From Rhodospirillales bacterium (GTDB lineage: Bacteria; Pseudomonadota; Alphaproteobacteria; Rhodospirillales; 2-02-FULL-58-16), in the NCBI GenBank assembly GCA_021775195.1, contig JAJFIG010000341.1:1-7053 (forward strand): a stretch of 7,053 nucleotides of DNA, read 5' to 3'. Under the pieces are notes generated by a model, which worked only from the letters and a program-made list of their open reading frames with translations, was not told the DNA's origin and made no database searches. Shown here in pieces: positions 5,802 through 7,053 of this stretch (its first letter is position 1; each line of letters begins with the position of its first letter). The position numbers and the translations under genes were made by a program.

Positions 5802-5811
5802 AGGAACATCA

Positions 5812-6414
5812 ATGGGAGCATTTAGGATTTACGGGGGCACTTTAATGGAACGTCGTCCGTTCTATTCGGGGTGGCTCGCCGCAGGGATTCTCGCGGCGAC
5901 GGTTGCGGTTTCCTGGCCGGTGGCGCCTGCCGGTGCCGGTGCCGAGACCCGTCAGGAACGCCAGCATGAACGGGCCGACGCCCTGCGCGAACGGGCCAAG
6001 GACAACGCCCGCCGCAACCTGGGGTACAGGGACGTCCAGGACCCCGAGCATGGCTTCGACCGCAATGTGGATTTCTATTCCCTCGGCCAGCAGATCAAGC
6101 GCCTCGGCGCCATGATCCAGCGCCTTGCCGACCCGGCGGCGGCTCAAGTGCCGCCCCTGGCCAAGCTCGGGACCGGTGGACCGGACCAGCCACTGGACGT
6201 TGCCGGCATTTACGGGCCCGATGGCCCGACCGTCAAATCCGTGCGCCTGCTTTTGGAATACCGGCTGCTGGTGGCGGGCAATCCGCGGCTCACCGTCGGC
6301 AAGGTGGCTGACACCGGCGACGGGATCATTGCCGAAGTGGTCACCGCTGACGGGTCCCTGGTCGAGAAATATGCCGTCGACAAGAAAAGCGGCGCCTGGT
6401 CGCCGGTCAGGTAG
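5812..6414 (+). CDS. Exported protein of unknown function
   Basis: I do not recognise this 200-residue protein. A signal peptide is clear: basic residues at 14-15, a hydrophobic stretch at about 21-35, then small residues ending in AGAGA, with likely signal peptidase I cleavage after residue 44. It should be periplasmic or envelope-bound; no lipobox Cys is present. Next comes a highly charged Glu/Arg/Gln segment (45-70), likely helical, and a further predicted helix near DFYSLGQQIKRLG. The last 60 or so residues (KSVRLLLEYRLLV onward, ending in YAVDKKSGAWSPVR) look like alternating beta strands and recall a PepSY-like fold; this is only a resemblance. The ATG at 5812 has an AGGA 6 nt upstream. 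A second ATG at 5845 would give a more typical signal peptide with ERR at positions 2-4 and is a real alternative. The CsgG-family gene follows 82 bp downstream on the same strand, so the two may act together in the envelope. Confidence 0.8.
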   Translation: MGAFRIYGGTLMERRPFYSGWLAAGILAATVAVSWPVAPAGAGAETRQERQHERADALRERAKDNARRNLGYRDVQDPEHGFDRNVDFYSLGQQIKRLGAMIQRLADPAAAQVPPLAKLGTGGPDQPLDVAGIYGPDGPTVKSVRLLLEYRLLVAGNPRLTVGKVADTGDGIIAEVVTADGSLVEKYAVDKKSGAWSPVR

Positions 6415-6437
6415 CGGGTGCGGCCCGTTTCTTTCAC

Positions 6438-6452
6438 GCCGGTTCCGCCGGC
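6438..6452 (+). terminator. Weak hairpin between the two exported-protein genes
   Basis: GCCGG (6438-6442) and CCGGC (6448-6452) form a 5-bp stem with loop TTCCG, followed by TTCCTAATTTT. The stem is short and the T-run is interrupted, so at best it attenuates transcription between the two genes. Confidence 0.25.
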
Positions 6453-6496
6453 TTCCTAATTTTGAACAGTCGAAGATTGCACATGAGGTTAAGGCA

Positions 6497-7053
6497 ATGA
6501 ACAGATGGATTCCAACGGTGGCACTGGTCGGCGCGCTCGTCCTCGGGGGGCTGTCCGGACCGGTGTTCGCCGATGCCGGCGACGACGACCTGGAAAAACT
6601 CATGAATCCCGAAGCAGCGGAAGAGGACGAAAAGCCGGCTGCCGATGCCGAGCCGTCCACGTCCACGTCCACGCCCGCGCAGCAGGCCGGCCCGGTACAG
6701 ATCCTCAACGGGCCGATCCCCATGGTCAGTGGCCCAAGACGCACCGTTGCCGTCGGCAAGTTCGACGCCACCGGCGCCTTCACCGCCAAGTACGGCAACT
6801 GGGACGTCGGCGGCGGCATGGCGGCCATGCTCACCTCGGCCCTCGTCGAATCCAAGCGCTTCATCGTCGTCGAGCGCGCCGGTCTGCAGAACATCCTCTC
6901 CGAACAGGAACTCAAGGGCGCCGGCCTGACCAACCCCACAACCGGCCCGGCCCGGGGCAAGCTGATCGGCGTGCAGATTCTCATCTTCGGCGCGGTCACC
7001 GAATTCGGCGATTCCGACGAGGGCGGCGGCATCAGCATCGGCGCCTCGGGTGG
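6497..7053 (+). CDS. CsgG/HfaB-family exported protein, N-terminal part
   Basis: The frame is open from the ATG at 6497 to the window end (185 complete codons); the C-terminus is outside. CsgG-family proteins form outer-membrane secretion channels for curli or holdfast anchors, or act as related envelope accessory proteins (for example LpoB-like). The domain starts near residue 80: RRTVAVGKFDATG, then a Gly-rich stretch, MAAMLTSAL (108-116), the signature RFIVVERAGLQNILSEQ (121-137), and GVQILIFGAVTEF followed by GGGISIG. Before it are a signal peptide (residues 1-25, cleavage likely after VFA) and a low-complexity acidic and Ser/Thr/Pro linker (26-65). Curli CsgG is a lipoprotein, but no Cys is present around this signal peptide, so it is probably not lipid-anchored. 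GAGG at 6485-6488 is a ribosome binding site 8 nt from the ATG. No curlin gene is in view, so a curli role is not claimed. Confidence 0.85.
   Translation, partial: MNRWIPTVALVGALVLGGLSGPVFADAGDDDLEKLMNPEAAEEDEKPAADAEPSTSTSTPAQQAGPVQILNGPIPMVSGPRRTVAVGKFDATGAFTAKYGNWDVGGGMAAMLTSALVESKRFIVVERAGLQNILSEQELKGAGLTNPTTGPARGKLIGVQILIFGAVTEFGDSDEGGGISIGASG
6656..6673 (+). repeat. Three tandem TCCACG units in the CsgG-like linker
   Basis: Three perfect copies of the hexamer TCCACG encode Ser-Thr-Ser-Thr-Ser-Thr in the linker between signal peptide and CsgG domain. Copy-number change would alter linker length by two residues per unit without breaking the frame. Confidence 0.7.

Larger units (their letters stand above)
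5403..5811. other. Gene-free, AT-richer, fold-prone intergenic region
   Basis: No convincing protein-coding frame is seen here on either strand. Codon-like GC periodicity disappears and the sequence becomes T-rich from about 5700 (several runs of four or five T). It contains a candidate promoter at 5535-5563, a strong long-range fold at 5582-5681, and smaller hairpins at 5731-5767 and 5781-5801 just before the next gene. It may be a long structured 5' leader of the gene at 5812, an independent small RNA followed by a promoter, or the remnant of an inserted element. Confidence 0.55.

Noticed and set aside
5403..5811. A known riboswitch (cyclic di-GMP, cobalamin, TPP, SAM or glycine)
   Set aside because: None of the conserved cores I know for these classes is present in the region.
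5842..7038. A 398-codon minus-strand frame opposite the last two genes
   Set aside because: Both plus-strand frames have signal peptides and ribosome binding sites, and the downstream one matches the CsgG family. The minus frame spans their intergenic gap and shows no family motif.

Overview
This window comes from a GC-rich bacterium, most likely an alphaproteobacterium of Rhodospirillales type. That placement is an inference from the strong G/C bias at third codon positions, the Shine-Dalgarno sites, the HutF-type histidine pathway and the resemblance of the D-carbamoylase and D-hydantoinase to alphaproteobacterial families. No rRNA, tRNA, CRISPR array or transposase gene is visible.

Layout: (1) 1-838, the C-terminal part of hutF (formimidoylglutamate deiminase, histidine catabolism), + strand, cut by the window edge. 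(2) 839-1050, an intergenic gap holding a 107-bp inverted-repeat element made of three 10-bp units per arm. (3) 1051-1989, an N-carbamoyl-D-amino-acid hydrolase on the - strand. (4) 1990-2185, a divergent control region with one candidate promoter in each direction and two inverted repeats. (5) 2186-3658 and 3659-4375, a D-hydantoinase/dihydropyrimidinase and an Asp/Glu/hydantoin racemase, abutting on the + strand. (6) 4380-5333, a ureohydrolase (agmatinase/arginase superfamily) on the - strand, converging on the racemase with only 4 bp between the stop codons. (7) 5334-5811, an AT-richer non-coding region with a candidate - strand promoter and a strikingly foldable segment that may be a structured RNA. 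(8) 5812-6414, an unrecognised exported protein. (9) 6497 to the end, the N-terminal part of a CsgG/HfaB-family exported protein.

How the genes work together: hydantoinase, D-carbamoylase and racemase form the classical three-enzyme route from racemic 5-substituted hydantoins to D-amino acids. The hydantoinase opens the ring, the carbamoylase removes the carbamoyl group to give a D-amino acid, NH3 and CO2, and the racemase converts the unused hydantoin enantiomer. All expected catalytic residues of the three enzymes can be read in the sequence. The flanking hutF and ureohydrolase also break C-N bonds of imidazole-, formimino- or guanidino-derived compounds, so the region looks like a nitrogen-scavenging island; the real substrate of the cassette cannot be read from sequence. 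The last two genes belong to a separate envelope-related unit.

The most interesting unexplained items are the foldable segment at 5582-5681, the composite inverted repeat at 869-975, the layout of the divergent promoter region, and the ureohydrolase whose substrate loop differs from classical agmatinase.
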